NCBI RefSeq assembly: GCF_014651815.1
Contig: NZ_BMXP01000003.1
Location: 310,001 to 374,000, forward strand
DNA: 64,000 nt
Direction: 5' to 3'
DNA from: Alteromonas halophila
Lineage (GTDB): Bacteria; Pseudomonadota; Gammaproteobacteria; Enterobacterales; Alteromonadaceae
Shown here: positions 17,111 through 28,807 of the stretch, piece by piece
How positions within the stretch are numbered: position 1 is the stretch's first letter
Layout: every line of letters starts with the position of its first letter
The notes under the pieces: model-generated
Seen by the model: only the letters and a program-made list of their open reading frames with translations
Told to the model about the DNA's origin: nothing
Databases searched by the model: none
Made by a program: the position numbers and the translations under genes

Positions 17111-18553
17111 CTAGGCGGTGCCGCCTACCGTTAACCGGTCTACTTTCAGGGTTGGCTGACCAACGCCAACGGGCACGCTTTGCCCGTCTTTACCACACAC
17201 GCCTACGCCTTTATCAAGCGCCACATCGTTACCAATCATGGAGACCTGCTGCATTACCTCAGGGCCATTGCCAATCAGCGTGGCACCTTTTACCGGCGCG
17301 GTAATCTTGCCGTTTTCGATGAGGTACGCTTCGGCACTGGAAAACACAAACTTACCGGAGGTGATATCAACCTGGCCACCGGCAAAGTTGGGTGCGTAGA
17401 TACCTTTATCGATGGAGGCGATAATTTCTTTCGGATCGTACTGACCTGCCAGCATAAAGGTATTGGTCATACGCGGCATTGGCAGGTGCGCGAAAGACTC
17501 ACGACGGCCATTACCAGTGGGCGGCACACCCATTAGCCGGGCGTTATGCTTGTCTTGCATGTAGCCTTTTAAAATCCCGTCTTCAATTAGCACATTACGC
17601 TGCGTTGGCGTGCCTTCATCATCCACCGACAACGAGCCACGTCGATCGCTTAAGGTACCGTCATCCACCACAGTAACGCCCTTCGCTGCGACCCGCTGAC
17701 CCATTTTACCACTGAAGGTCGACGCCCCTTTGCGGTTAAAGTCGCCTTCCAGACCATGACCTACCGCTTCGTGCAACAGCACGCCAGGCCAGCCATTCCC
17801 CAGCACCACAGGCATGGTTCCGGCAGGAGACGCCACCGATTCCATATTCACCCGTGCCATATGCAGGGCATCGTCAGCCAGCTGCTGATAATAAGGGCGG
17901 TCATTTTCGTCACGGGTGAAAAACGAATAGGCATAACGGCCACCGGCGCCAGCACTCCCCCGCTCGCGACGCTCGCCGTTTTCCAGCAACACCATGCAGT
18001 TCAGGCGCACCAGCGGACGGATATCTGTGGCCAGCGTACCGTCACTGGCGGCGACCAGTACTTCCTCGTACACACCACTTAAGCTTACGACAACCTGATT
18101 GACGCCCGGCTCCTGCTGACGGATATACGCATCAACCGCACGCAGTAAACTGATCTTTTCGGCATCCTGCATCGCCACAATCGGATTGTCGGTCTGATAG
18201 CGAAGCGGATAGTGCGCCGCCCCCAGACCCTCGACTTTATGTTGACCACCGCTTGACGCAATTGTGCGCGCGGCCTTACAGGCCTTATCTAACGCCTCTG
18301 GGCTGATTTCATCGGAATAGGCAAACCCTGTTTTTTCGCCACTAATAGCCCGCACACCCACACCACGCTCGATGTTATAGCTGCCTTCCTTGATGATCCC
18401 GTCTTCCAGCACCCAGCTTTCATGCTGGCTGGACTGAAAATACAAATCGGCAAAGTCATTGTCGAAATGGTGAATAGTGGCCAGTGCCTTTTCCAGCGAC
18501 TGTGCATCCAGCCCTGAATCAGACAATAAGTGACGTTCAACAGTATTAGACAA
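17111..18553 (-). CDS. tldD: Metalloprotease TldD
   Basis: The 480-residue zinc protease carries the family HExxxH motif as [11 protein letters not shown], with His261, Glu262 and His266 visible. The GWPGVLL segment precedes it, and the C-terminus includes [20 protein letters not shown]. It forms a heterodimer with PmbA/TldE (encoded at 15091-16422) that cleaves unfolded peptides. The length matches E. coli TldD (481). Its start overlaps the nitrilase-family stop by 8 nt, so it is translated with the genes upstream in the long mre run. Confidence 0.97.
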   Translation of the reverse strand: MSNTVERHLLSDSGLDAQSLEKALATIHHFDNDFADLYFQSSQHESWVLEDGIIKEGSYNIERGVGVRAISGEKTGFAYSDEISPEALDKACKAARTIASSGGQHKVEGLGAAHYPLRYQTDNPIVAMQDAEKISLLRAVDAYIRQQEPGVNQVVVSLSGVYEEVLVAASDGTLATDIRPLVRLNCMVLLENGERRERGSAGAGGRYAYSFFTRDENDRPYYQQLADDALHMARVNMESVASPAGTMPVVLGNGWPGVLLHEAVGHGLEGDFNRKGASTFSGKMGQRVAAKGVTVVDDGTLSDRRGSLSVDDEGTPTQRNVLIEDGILKGYMQDKHNARLMGVPPTGNGRRESFAHLPMPRMTNTFMLAGQYDPKEIIASIDKGIYAPNFAGGQVDITSGKFVFSSAEAYLIENGKITAPVKGATLIGNGPEVMQQVSMIGNDVALDKGVGVCGKDGQSVPVGVGQPTLKVDRLTVGGTA

Positions 18554-19364
18554 AATCGCTCCTGAATCGGTTATGTTGCATGACAGGCATTTTGGCTTTT
18601 AATGCCTGTCTGTCATTTAAATCGCAGCTGGCCTGAATGCTGCCGGTCTCGGTCGGCAACTCTGCCAGCGTATCGCCCCAGGGTGAGATAATTAGGCTAT
18701 GCCCATAGGTTCGGCGCCCATTTGCATGTTCACCGGTCTGATTCGCCGCCACCACAAAACATTGTTTCTCAATGGCCCGTGCTTTCACCAGCGAGTGCCA
18801 GTGTGCCTGACCGGTGTGCTGGGTGAAGGCTGAGGGCAGCACCAGAATGTCAATGTCGCCCATGGCGTTAAATAACCCTGAGAAGCGCACATCATAACAC
18901 ACTGCCAGACCGATGTTGCCAATGGGCGTCTGGACGGTGACGACCTCTGTGCCTGCCTGTGTGTATTTCGATTCTTTGTACGAGCCGGTGTTGTCGTCTA
19001 TGGCCACATCAAACAGATGAATTTTCTTATAGTCAGCCAGACATTCACCGTCTGGCCCGTATAGCTGACAGGTGGCGGTAAACTTATCGTCGGTATTGGC
19101 TTTTACAGGGTAAGTGCCGGAGATCAGGTAGCACTGATATCTTTTAGCCATTTCTGCCAGGCGACGCTGGATCAGCCCGTCGCCGGAAGACTCGGCAACA
19201 TCCAGCAATTCGCGATCGCGGGTACCAAAACAGGCAAAGCACTCTGGCAAGACGACCAGTGGCGGCGTATCACTCTTCAGCCGGGCAAGTTCTGCCTCGA
19301 CCATACTGAGGTTTTCCTCAACATCCGGGGTAGAGGTCATTTGTACTGCAACCAGATTAACCAT
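18546..19364 (-). CDS. Carbon-nitrogen hydrolase (nitrilase superfamily, Nit-like)
   Basis: The 272-residue enzyme has the Glu-Lys-Cys triad: Glu41 in [11 protein letters not shown], Lys114 in DYKKIHLFD and Cys156 in [10 protein letters not shown]. Close relatives include amidases that repair deaminated glutathione, so an omega-amidase or Nit1-like repair role is possible, but this is inference. The ATG at 19364 sits 6 nt after a perfect GGAGG; an upstream TTG is less likely. It overlaps yhdP by 8 nt and tldD by 8 nt. Its place between yhdP and tldD is conserved in many gammaproteobacteria. Confidence 0.92.
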   Translation of the reverse strand: MVNLVAVQMTSTPDVEENLSMVEAELARLKSDTPPLVVLPECFACFGTRDRELLDVAESSGDGLIQRRLAEMAKRYQCYLISGTYPVKANTDDKFTATCQLYGPDGECLADYKKIHLFDVAIDDNTGSYKESKYTQAGTEVVTVQTPIGNIGLAVCYDVRFSGLFNAMGDIDILVLPSAFTQHTGQAHWHSLVKARAIEKQCFVVAANQTGEHANGRRTYGHSLIISPWGDTLAELPTETGSIQASCDLNDRQALKAKMPVMQHNRFRSDFV

Positions 19365-22300
19365 CAATTACCTCCATATTCAGTCGTTGTAAATCGTCCT
19401 CCATCAAAGGGCGATCGGCTCCCTCTTCGGGAATACTGGGCCGGGTCTGAGCGGGTAAACTGATATCCTTGCTGTCACGTCCCACCTCTTCAAAGACAGG
19501 ATCATTCAGGGTCCCGGACACCTTATAATTCACATTGGAGATCACTTTGGCAGACGTCAACACCTGGTCAATGGCCAATGCCGCGAGCGCCGTGGGCGGA
19601 GTAGCCAGAAAATACACCAGTACCGGCAGATTGCCGGTGACATTCGGCGTAAACGACACATCGTAATTAAGTGTCGCCGCTTTTAAATCGGTATAGCCAC
19701 GGATCTCAATGTCGCCGGCACCGCCGTCAATTTCCGTGTCATCGGTAAATGCCTTGCCATCAGCAATACGCAGACTGCCGCCCATTTCATCGTAGAAGAA
19801 GCCTTTGGCAAACACATCACGGAAATCCAGGCTAAGTTTGCGGACCAGTGAATTAAGACTAAACAGGGTAAAAATTCGCGAGCCCTGATCTGAAAGCTCA
19901 GTCAGATAGCCGTCTGTCAGGCCCCAGTCTACTTCACCACTGATCTTTTCTAGTGTGAAGTCCATGGGCGAGTCAGGCCAGCTCAGCACAAATGAAATGT
20001 CCGCTTCTGAATCTTTTATACCGGTCTGCACACCATAGGATTCCAGCATATCGCCCACATCATTACTGTCCAGCGTACCGGTCATACGTGTCACACTGTG
20101 CGAATCAGCAAAGTTCCACTGACCAGTAGCGACTAGTTTGCCGTGTTTACTGTTGGCACTCGCCTGTTTGATCAGCATGCCTTTATCATTGCGTTCGACA
20201 TCCAGAATCACTTCACCGAGTTCTATATCGTTAATGGTGCACTGCTGACAATGCAGGTAGATAGGTGGCAGGGTGTCAGCGCGCCAGCTTCTGGCCATGA
20301 TATCCTCGCCGTCTGACGCGGAACTCACTGTCTGCAGTTGCATAAAGTCTGCATCCACCTCAATTCCGCGATTTAGCCACTGATCATAAATATTCACCGT
20401 GGCCCTTGCCTGCGCGGCGTTAATATCAAGTTGCCAGTCCTTATTGCGTTGTTTGGCTGTCACGTCCACATCTTTCAGTGTTTGCCCACCCACCTGCAAT
20501 GTTCCGGCTTTGACGAAAATACGTTCAGGCACGGCGAAAAGCTGATTCTGCGTCGCTTCCCCGGCCTCGCCGCCCTCAGACTGACTGCTGACGATAAGGT
20601 CGACCGTGTCGTACCAGCGCCCGATATCCACTTGTGGTAAATCCGCTGAAATACTAAAGCCCATACCAAGTCCGGTGAAGTCGCTATTCCCCAACGCCAG
20701 GTGCGCACGGGAAAACTGCAGTTCAGCATGGGGCAGCAAGCCATCGAACCGAATGCTGTCGCCTACATCGGCACTGATCGTTGACGCTGTTTCATCGCCC
20801 TCGCTGCTGATGCGTAACACCCGGTTGTCTGTCGGCCGGTTGTTAAACGGTGCTGGCAGGTCTGAAGCTACACCGGCCAGTTGTGCCGCAATACTGGCCG
20901 TGTAACGGTAGGATTGTGCACCGAGCAACAGCGCAACCTCTGCCTGCCAGTCTGAGACGCCCGCTACGTATTGCTGAAAGTCTGGATTGAGGCGCGCCAG
21001 CAGCGTGGCGGTATCCCACTGCCCGGCAGCAGCAAGTGTCAGGTTGTAATTGTCCTGTTGCTGTTGTCCCTCGAGAGTGAGGGTAAGCGGCTGTTCCAGC
21101 AAACGGGCAGACAGCGCGGTTGCGCTGATATGATCATTGTTAAAGCTGACGTCGCCGCTGACATCATTAAACTGCATGTTCGTTGCAGTGATATAGACCG
21201 GATTGCTGGTCAGTGTAGCCGTACCAGTGGCCGTCACCCTGTCGCCGTTTAACGGTATATGTAACGCCAGTTGCGAGCTAACCGGCCCGGTGATCTGCAC
21301 CTGTTTATCCAGTACCTTGCCCAGTGAATCAGCGATGCCTGACTGTGTCATCAGTGATGTCAGTGATTCGCCAGTTCCTGCACCCGTGGCATAAATGGAT
21401 AAGGTGGATGCGCCGCTTAGCCCTGGAATCGCCGCCGACATATCCCGGATCTCAACACCGTCCAGCATCGCGCGTTCGCTTTCCATGACCAGTGAATCGT
21501 TGACAAAGTAAAGGTTCAGGTCCAGCTCTGACAGTGCCGGCCAGTCGGGTGAGAACATGAAGTCACTGTCGGTAAGCGACACATAAGCCTGAAAAATACC
21601 GCTGTTGTCCGGATACGGGAAGGCCTGCGGCTTGCCACTGAATAATATTCGGGCATTCTCAACCTGACCCTGTCCTGCGAAGGCCCGGCTCAGGTATCCC
21701 GCCGTTTTCTCTCCCATAATGTCTGGAAACAGCTGATCAACACCGGCCAGAGGCAGGCTGTCTATGTCAGCATACACATCCAGGTGACCGGTACTGAGGT
21801 TATAACGTGCAGCGGGGCTCAGGCTGATTTTATCCGTGTTCAGCTCAGCAACTGGCATCAGCAGCTCCCACTGCCTGGCTTTGCCGGTGGAAAGCGGATA
21901 GACATAAAGCTCTGCACGCAGCGCATCCAGCATAAAATCACCGGGCATTGATTTATCGGCGGCGATGGGTTCATCATTGGCAGACAGCAACACCGCCCCC
22001 TGTTGTTTGTCCCAGAACAGCTCTGCTTCCAGCCCCGACATGCCCGGTATCTGGCTGGTCTGGTTCCAGGACACATCCAGCAGTTTGGCCGCCACTGAAA
22101 GTCCCTGAGACTGCCTGCGAATTTGCAACGTCGCCAGCTGCCCCTGGGGGTTGAGCGCCTGCAGCTCTTCTTCACTGGCCTCGCTCATCAGCAATGGAGT
22201 TAGCATCAGAAACGGACTGATTGGCACAGGTTTTACGGTGTTTAGCAGCCACTCGCCCTGAGGCGTAACCTTGCCTATCAGATCCGTCACCATAGTCTGA

Positions 22301-23244
22301 TTCACCGAATCAAGGATCAGCTGGTCAACCCGCAGGTTCCAGCCACCATCGTGCGGCAGGGCCTGAATACTTCCGGCTCTGAGTCCCGTATACAGTGGCG
22401 ATACCGCTTCCCCTCCCCATTGTAGCAAACTTCGCTCGATTTCCATCTGCACTGCCGCAACATCGCTGTCGACAATATCCGCCCAGATTTCAAAATTTGC
22501 CCGGCTCTCTGTCAACGGGCGTTTGGTGTCCAGCAAGTCGCTGACGTAGGGTGAGATGTCCAGTTCCTCGGCTTTCGCGTAGAAGGTCCCTTTCAGTGCC
22601 TCATGATTGCCATGCAGGTCGATAATAAACGAGGCGGAATTAGCCGATATGTCTCTGACCTGAATGGTACCGCGCCCCTGATGTCGGGCATCCCGGTTGA
22701 GCCAGGACAACTGTTCTATATCGAACACATGCTGCTTACCTGCCTGTGTCAGACTGACTTCACCGGTGCGCAGGGAAAATTGCTGTAGTTGTTCGAGGAA
22801 TAAGCGTTTCAGGGCCTCGACAACCGGGAAATCGCTGTCGCTGCTGCCATCGAGCCGGTCGGTGTTAATATCCAGATCAAGCCCCACCAGCTCAAAGCGG
22901 TTGGATGAGACCAGTTGCTGAGTCAGTGATTGCCAAAAGTCCACTTCTACGTAAACTTTATCGACCTGCAGCGCGACCGGAGACCTGGCATCCTGTGCCA
23001 GTGCCACGTTCTCCAGCACTATGCTGGGTCCGGACCGCTGCCATACGGCATGCACGCTGTCGATAGACAGGTTCACCCCGTACTGCTGATTGACATAGTC
23101 CTCCAGCAAGTGCTTTTTGTGCTCAATATGAGGCAGTGCATACCGCATCACACTCAGTAATACAGCGAACAGCACCAACACCACTGCCAACAGCAACCAC
23201 ACCTTTTTGACCAGGTAGGCAGCCGCCGAAGAAAATTTTGTCAC
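19357..23244 (-). CDS. yhdP: YhdP-family AsmA-like envelope lipid transport protein
   Basis: A very large 1,295-residue protein with one N-terminal TM (about residues 13-31, VWLLLAVVLVLFAVLL). A long periplasmic, beta-rich repetitive region follows, with many short hydrophobic strands, and the C-terminal part is of the AsmA_2/DUF3971 type. YhdP, TamB and YdbH form bridges that move phospholipids from inner to outer membrane. E. coli YhdP is about 1,266 residues, so the length agrees. It lies between rng and the nitrilase gene, as in E. coli and Vibrio. No frameshift is seen. Confidence 0.93.
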   Translation of the reverse strand: MTKFSSAAAYLVKKVWLLLAVVLVLFAVLLSVMRYALPHIEHKKHLLEDYVNQQYGVNLSIDSVHAVWQRSGPSIVLENVALAQDARSPVALQVDKVYVEVDFWQSLTQQLVSSNRFELVGLDLDINTDRLDGSSDSDFPVVEALKRLFLEQLQQFSLRTGEVSLTQAGKQHVFDIEQLSWLNRDARHQGRGTIQVRDISANSASFIIDLHGNHEALKGTFYAKAEELDISPYVSDLLDTKRPLTESRANFEIWADIVDSDVAAVQMEIERSLLQWGGEAVSPLYTGLRAGSIQALPHDGGWNLRVDQLILDSVNQTMVTDLIGKVTPQGEWLLNTVKPVPISPFLMLTPLLMSEASEEELQALNPQGQLATLQIRRQSQGLSVAAKLLDVSWNQTSQIPGMSGLEAELFWDKQQGAVLLSANDEPIAADKSMPGDFMLDALRAELYVYPLSTGKARQWELLMPVAELNTDKISLSPAARYNLSTGHLDVYADIDSLPLAGVDQLFPDIMGEKTAGYLSRAFAGQGQVENARILFSGKPQAFPYPDNSGIFQAYVSLTDSDFMFSPDWPALSELDLNLYFVNDSLVMESERAMLDGVEIRDMSAAIPGLSGASTLSIYATGAGTGESLTSLMTQSGIADSLGKVLDKQVQITGPVSSQLALHIPLNGDRVTATGTATLTSNPVYITATNMQFNDVSGDVSFNNDHISATALSARLLEQPLTLTLEGQQQQDNYNLTLAAAGQWDTATLLARLNPDFQQYVAGVSDWQAEVALLLGAQSYRYTASIAAQLAGVASDLPAPFNNRPTDNRVLRISSEGDETASTISADVGDSIRFDGLLPHAELQFSRAHLALGNSDFTGLGMGFSISADLPQVDIGRWYDTVDLIVSSQSEGGEAGEATQNQLFAVPERIFVKAGTLQVGGQTLKDVDVTAKQRNKDWQLDINAAQARATVNIYDQWLNRGIEVDADFMQLQTVSSASDGEDIMARSWRADTLPPIYLHCQQCTINDIELGEVILDVERNDKGMLIKQASANSKHGKLVATGQWNFADSHSVTRMTGTLDSNDVGDMLESYGVQTGIKDSEADISFVLSWPDSPMDFTLEKISGEVDWGLTDGYLTELSDQGSRIFTLFSLNSLVRKLSLDFRDVFAKGFFYDEMGGSLRIADGKAFTDDTEIDGGAGDIEIRGYTDLKAATLNYDVSFTPNVTGNLPVLVYFLATPPTALAALAIDQVLTSAKVISNVNYKVSGTLNDPVFEEVGRDSKDISLPAQTRPSIPEEGADRPLMEDDLQRLNMEVIDG

Positions 23245-23289
23245 ACTACGCCTTTACCCGTTACATCTTCGCTAGAACAGTCATCTGCA

Positions 23290-24756
23290 CTACATCATCA
23301 CGACGTCGTACTTGTCCTGATTATACAAGGGCTCTGTCTGCACTTTAATCTGCTTTGAGACGAAGACTTCCAGTTCTGCGAGCATGTGAGATTCCTCGCC
23401 CATCAGTGCCTCGGAGACACTCGGGGATGCATACACTACAAATTTATCGGCGTCGTACGCACGGTTTACCCGTACGATCTCACGCATAATTTCAAAGCAA
23501 ATTGTCTCAACTGTTTTAATCGAGCCACGTCCTTTACACACCGGGCACTCGCCGCAGAGCGTATGCTCCAGACTTTCACGGGTGCGCTTGCGGGTCATTT
23601 CAATTAAACCTAACGCAGTGAAGCCGTGAATATTGATCTTTGCACGATCTTTATTTGTGGCTGCTTCCAGACTATGTAGGACACGCCGTTTATGGTCAGG
23701 TTCCGTCATATCGATAAAATCAATCAGGATCATGCCTCCCAGATTGCGTAATCTAAGCTGGCGGGCAATCGCCTGTGTGGCTTCGATATTGGTATTGAAA
23801 ATGGTTTCTTCGAGGTTACGATGACCGACAAAGGCACCGGTGTTGATGTCGATGGTCGTCATTGCCTCGGTCTGATCGATAATAAGGTAGCCGCCGGATT
23901 TCAGGTCTACCCGCCGTTCCAGCGCACGCTGCGCCTCGTTCTCAACATCGTATAAATCGAAAATAGGCCGCTCGCCGGTGTAGTATTCCAGCCGACCGTT
24001 CATTTCCGGCACATATTCTTTGGTGAACTGAAAAAGCTCCTGGTAGCTCAGCTTTGAGTCAATACGGATCCGATCCAGCTCGGTGCCTACAAAGTCGCGC
24101 AATACGCGGCGTGCCAGTGGCAGATCCTCGTACAACACATTGGACTTGCGCTTTTTCATGCGCGATTGAATTTTGTCCCATAAGCGCCGCAGAAAGGCTG
24201 CATCCTGGGTTAGTTCGGTTTTACCTACGCCTTCTGCAGCCGTACGCAGAATAAAGCCACCGCTCTCATCACAAAACTCCTGTACCAGTGACTTCAGCCT
24301 TTCGCGTTCAGATTCCTCTTCTATTCGCTGCGAGACCCCCACATGGCGGACACTGGGCATAAACACCAGATACCGCGACGGGATTGTAATATCGGTTGTC
24401 AGACGTGCGCCCTTGGTGCCAATGGGGTCTTTAACCACCTGCACCACAATAAACTGCCCGTCACGCACCAGCTCGCGAATATCCTGTTTTTCAATATGGC
24501 TGGCCGAGACTTCTTCGACAACTTCGTTATGAATAACGATATCTGAGGCGTGCAAAAACGCGGCTTTATCCAGCCCGATATCAACAAAAGCGGCCTGCAT
24601 GCCCGGCAATACACGGCTGACCTTACCCCGATAGATATTCCCTACCAGCCCCCGTTTAGTATGCCGCTCGACATGGATTTCCTGCAGGATCCCGTTTTCA
24701 ATCAGGGCCACCCGCGATTCTGACGGCGTTACATTTATCAGCAATTCACCACTCAT
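23290..24756 (-). CDS. rng: Ribonuclease G
   Basis: The 488-residue endoribonuclease of the RNase E/G family matures the 5' end of 16S rRNA and takes part in mRNA decay. It starts MSGELLINVTPSESRVALIE. It has the S1 RNA-binding domain (KRGLVGNIYRGKVSRVLPGM), the catalytic acidic segments AMTTIDINTG and ILIDFIDM, and the zinc link CGECPVCKGRGS. The length matches E. coli RNase G (489). Its start overlaps the maf stop in ATGA form, so the two genes are coupled. Confidence 0.97.
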   Translation of the reverse strand: MSGELLINVTPSESRVALIENGILQEIHVERHTKRGLVGNIYRGKVSRVLPGMQAAFVDIGLDKAAFLHASDIVIHNEVVEEVSASHIEKQDIRELVRDGQFIVVQVVKDPIGTKGARLTTDITIPSRYLVFMPSVRHVGVSQRIEEESERERLKSLVQEFCDESGGFILRTAAEGVGKTELTQDAAFLRRLWDKIQSRMKKRKSNVLYEDLPLARRVLRDFVGTELDRIRIDSKLSYQELFQFTKEYVPEMNGRLEYYTGERPIFDLYDVENEAQRALERRVDLKSGGYLIIDQTEAMTTIDINTGAFVGHRNLEETIFNTNIEATQAIARQLRLRNLGGMILIDFIDMTEPDHKRRVLHSLEAATNKDRAKINIHGFTALGLIEMTRKRTRESLEHTLCGECPVCKGRGSIKTVETICFEIMREIVRVNRAYDADKFVVYASPSVSEALMGEESHMLAELEVFVSKQIKVQTEPLYNQDKYDVVMM

Positions 24757-25334
24757 TTTTCCACCCCGAACTCGTTAAGCAGTTGAATTGTTTCATACAA
24801 TGGCAGACCGATGACGGCGCTGGCACTGCCTTCTATTGCTTTCACAAACTGACCACCAATTCCCTGTATGGCATAACTGCCGGCTTTATCCAGCGGCTCG
24901 CCTGTGGTCCAGTATTTTTCTATTTGCTGCTCCGTCAGCTCAGCAAAATGAACCTTAGTCCGAATACATTCATTGCGCTGGCGGTCAGCATTCTTCACTG
25001 ATATGGCAGTCAGCACATCATGGGTACGGCCTGACAGCTGCAGCAAAATACGCTTACTGTCTGATAAATCGGCCGGTTTACCTATACTTTCTCCGTCCAG
25101 TGCTATCAGCGTATCAGACGCCAGAATGACACTGTTTTGTTTCTCTTCGCCAAGCCGCGTAAATGCCGTGCTGGCCTTTTCTGAGGCCAGACGCAACACC
25201 TGATCCCAGGGGCGTTCATCGCATTGGGGCGACTCATCGATATCGACGGGCATCACTCGGTGCGCAATACCTACCTGCGTTAGCAATGCCGTGCGGCGCG
25301 GTGATGCTGAAGCCAGAATAAGTGGAGATGTCAT
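24753..25334 (-). CDS. maf: Maf-family nucleotide pyrophosphatase (YhdE type)
   Basis: A 193-residue protein beginning with the Maf phosphate-binding motif LILASASPRRTALL, followed by DIDESP and ASDTLIALDGE, where the catalytic Asp lies. Maf enzymes hydrolyse non-canonical or excess nucleoside triphosphates; those in mre clusters are the dTTP/UTP-specific YhdE class. The frame stays open to 25430, but the ATG at 25334 sits at the family start and 11 nt after the mreD stop. The order mreD-maf-rng is conserved. Confidence 0.95.
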   Translation of the reverse strand: MTSPLILASASPRRTALLTQVGIAHRVMPVDIDESPQCDERPWDQVLRLASEKASTAFTRLGEEKQNSVILASDTLIALDGESIGKPADLSDSKRILLQLSGRTHDVLTAISVKNADRQRNECIRTKVHFAELTEQQIEKYWTTGEPLDKAGSYAIQGIGGQFVKAIEGSASAVIGLPLYETIQLLNEFGVEK

Positions 25335-25345
25335 AGCCTGTCCTG

Positions 25346-25825
25346 CTAACTGATTCGCATTTGTCGGCGCGCTTTGCGCAACATCCAGAACACCCAGGGC
25401 CACAGTACCATTGACGTGATAACCGGCCACAGGTAGGCAAACTGAAAATAGATATCGGTCAGCAGATGCTCAAGCCAGTACACCACCAGGTGATACAAAG
25501 CGCTGAGTAAACCAATAATAATCGCCTGCTGCCAGACCGAATAATTACGCAATCGCTGGTAGTTGGCCGCCAGCACATACACTGACAGACTCAGAGCCAG
25601 ACTGTGAATGCCCAGCGTGGCGCCCATCAGAATATCCAGCGCCACCCCGGTAATAAAAGCAACCCCCACGTTCACGCGGTTGGGCAGCGCCATACACCAG
25701 TAGGCAAGCACAATCAGCACCCAGTCAGGGCGATACATATCGACCTGAATAGGCAGCGGCATGATTTGCAGCACCAGTGAAATAAGAATACTGATTGGAA
25801 TGGCATAATGTCGGGCGCTGAGCAC
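25346..25825 (-). CDS. mreD: Rod shape-determining protein MreD
   Basis: A 159-residue integral membrane protein with about five TM helices (for example AIPISILISLVLQIMPL and VGVAFITGVALDILMGATLG). It also has the family segment MYRPDWVLIVLAYWCMALP. It begins with GTG at 25825, whose first base is the last base of the mreC stop, and has AGGAGG (25833-25838) 7 nt upstream. MreD works with MreB, MreC, RodA and PBP2 in the elongasome. Confidence 0.95.
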   Translation of the reverse strand: MLSARHYAIPISILISLVLQIMPLPIQVDMYRPDWVLIVLAYWCMALPNRVNVGVAFITGVALDILMGATLGIHSLALSLSVYVLAANYQRLRNYSVWQQAIIIGLLSALYHLVVYWLEHLLTDIYFQFAYLWPVITSMVLWPWVFWMLRKARRQMRIS

Positions 25826-26718
25826 TAGTTAGCCTCCTCAGTGTCTGTCCGGGGGTCGTCAGCTTGCGGTTCAGCAGGTTGTGTCTCGTCTTCCGGCGTT
25901 GTCTGCGGCCACAGTAGCAACAGGTATTTGAGCCTGTTTAGGCGTGCCAGTGGCTGGGCTATAATCTGGCTGAATGGACGGCTCTCATCCCGCACAACAC
26001 TGGTGACTTTGGCGACGGGATAACCCTGTGGGTACACGGAGCCAAGCCCTGATGACATTAGCATCTCCCCTTCACGAATATCGACACTATGGGGAACGTG
26101 CTCTAAATAGAGTTCGTTAAGTGTGCCACTGCCACTGGCAATAAAGCGAATATTGGTACGCACCGAACGCACAGGAATAGCATGAGTCACATCCGCGATC
26201 AGCAAGACCCGGCTGTTGGTGGTGCCCACTTCCATCACCTGGCCCACAATTCCCTGATCATCCAGTACTGGCTGTGATAAATACACACCGTCAATCGCGC
26301 CTTTATTGATCATCACCTGCTGACTATAGGGGTTATTATCCACCGCCATCAGCTCGGCGGCCATTTTCCGCATGCCCTGCTTGGTGGGTGCTTCGAGCAA
26401 CTGCCGTAATTCGCGGTTTTCCTGCTGCAAAATGGTAAAACGTTGTAAGCGCTCACTCATCATTAACACCTGACTAGTAAGCTTTTCATTCTCAGTCAGC
26501 AGTTGTTGTTGGGAGGTCAGCTGCTGAGCGCTTTCACTCAGCATCAGGCCCGGCAGGTTGGCCAGATATTGCAGTGGGCTCATCAGCGAATTCATATAGA
26601 CACGCGCCGACTTAAAGCCATCCAGACGATGGTCAGCAAACATCAGCACCAGCGACAATATCAGCGCCAGCGCGAGGCGATTGTTCAGGGACGGGCCGCG
26701 GGTGAATATAGTATCCAT
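25825..26718 (-). CDS. mreC: Rod shape-determining protein MreC
   Basis: A 297-residue protein starting MDTIFTRGPSLNNRLALAL, with TM about residues 13-28, a coiled coil (about 60-105) and the MreC beta domain (NNPYSQQVMINKGAIDGVY, DDQGIVGQVMEVG). It is shorter than E. coli MreC (about 367), because the low-complexity C-terminal tail is short. It organises cell-wall elongation in the periplasm. The ATG lies right after a hairpin and T-run, and no Shine-Dalgarno sequence is evident. Confidence 0.95.
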   Translation of the reverse strand: MDTIFTRGPSLNNRLALALILSLVLMFADHRLDGFKSARVYMNSLMSPLQYLANLPGLMLSESAQQLTSQQQLLTENEKLTSQVLMMSERLQRFTILQQENRELRQLLEAPTKQGMRKMAAELMAVDNNPYSQQVMINKGAIDGVYLSQPVLDDQGIVGQVMEVGTTNSRVLLIADVTHAIPVRSVRTNIRFIASGSGTLNELYLEHVPHSVDIREGEMLMSSGLGSVYPQGYPVAKVTSVVRDESRPFSQIIAQPLARLNRLKYLLLLWPQTTPEDETQPAEPQADDPRTDTEEAN

Positions 26719-26721
26719 GCT

Positions 26722-26750
26722 AAAAAGAAGGCAACCTGTGCGGTTGCCTT
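26722..26750 (-). terminator. Terminator-like hairpin between mreB and mreC
   Basis: On the minus strand AAGGCAACC (from 26750-26742) and GGTTGCCTT (26736-26728) form a perfect 9-bp stem with a 5-nt loop. It is followed by CTTTTTA, ending 3 nt before the mreC ATG. It resembles an intrinsic terminator or attenuator that would lower mreC/mreD transcription relative to mreB. Confidence 0.75.
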
Positions 26751-26756
26751 GCCTGC

Positions 26757-27887
<1,131 letters not shown>

Positions 27888-28052
27888 TTATCAATGGGGG
27901 CATTTTTCAGCAAGTAGCCATTCACTTAAGGCAATAAAATTCCGTTGTTTTTAGGCCATTCTGCGTATTGAATCAGATAAGCATGGCGAATCATTGCGAC
28001 TGCGCCTGTCTGAGCGCGTGCAAACACGCCGTCAAATGGGGGGTTAATCCGA

Positions 28053-28565
28053 TTACTGCTCGTGCTCAACCGCGCCGTTGTAAATAAAGTAGTCAAAGTG
28101 CGTGCCGCGACTCAGCCTGAAACGGCAGCGGGCGTTAACCGGATCATTATCGAGAAGTGTTCCCCGGTAGTATTCAGCGCGCACCAGAAAACCGTCTATT
28201 CGCATTGGACTGCTTAGTAATGACGACCATAATTTCTGACAGCCTTCGCTGCCTGGCTTTACGGCAGGCATCCCGTTCATCGTAAAACGGACCGGGGAGC
28301 GACCAACTTCAGCACCCTCGTCGTTGTAGTGCACCAGCATGATGGTCTCTGGCCGTCCCTGCGCCTGCCACTGCCAGTGCGCCCGTACTACTTCAGATTC
28401 GAGCTTGTCACCCAACGACCGCAGCAGCCTGTCCTGAACGTTTGGTTCGCTTTGGTAGAAGTAACTGATAAAGCCCACCATTACACTGGCAAAAATCACC
28501 ACGATCGCGAGATTTACAATGAGCCTGCGCGACTGCGTTGATGCTTCTCCACCTTTCTTTGCCAT
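28053..28565 (-). CDS. Single-TM protein resembling MSHA biogenesis protein MshF
   Basis: A 170-residue protein with a Lys-rich start, one TM (about residues 18-38, LAIVVIFASVMVGFISYF) and an extracytoplasmic region with two Cys residues. The pattern HWQWQAQGRP, then CQKLWSSLLSSP, then CRFRLSRGTHFDYFIYNG follows the layout of MshF proteins as I remember them. It sits next to mreB, exactly where the MSHA pilus locus ends in Vibrio and Shewanella, yet no other msh gene is present. It may be a remnant or may have an independent role. The frame is open to 28739, but the ATG at 28565 gives a normal N-terminus. The family call is tentative. Confidence 0.5.
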   Translation of the reverse strand: MAKKGGEASTQSRRLIVNLAIVVIFASVMVGFISYFYQSEPNVQDRLLRSLGDKLESEVVRAHWQWQAQGRPETIMLVHYNDEGAEVGRSPVRFTMNGMPAVKPGSEGCQKLWSSLLSSPMRIDGFLVRAEYYRGTLLDNDPVNARCRFRLSRGTHFDYFIYNGAVEHEQ

Positions 28566-28807
28566 GTGTATTTTTGCCTTTTTACTGCTCTGTCGTAATG
28601 ATATCGGCATAGTTGCGCGCAGCGCCACTATAAATGTCATTATTCTGCAATCTGCCACCGGTCTGCCGCTGAGTTTTGCGCTCGTTTTTCCTGCCGCTGT
28701 GTATGGCGCTAGAGTAATCACAGCGCACCGGCATGGCACTAATGGTTGTTACCTGGCCCCATTGCGCTATATATTGCCAGTACTTTTATATTCAGGGAGT
28801 TGCGACG

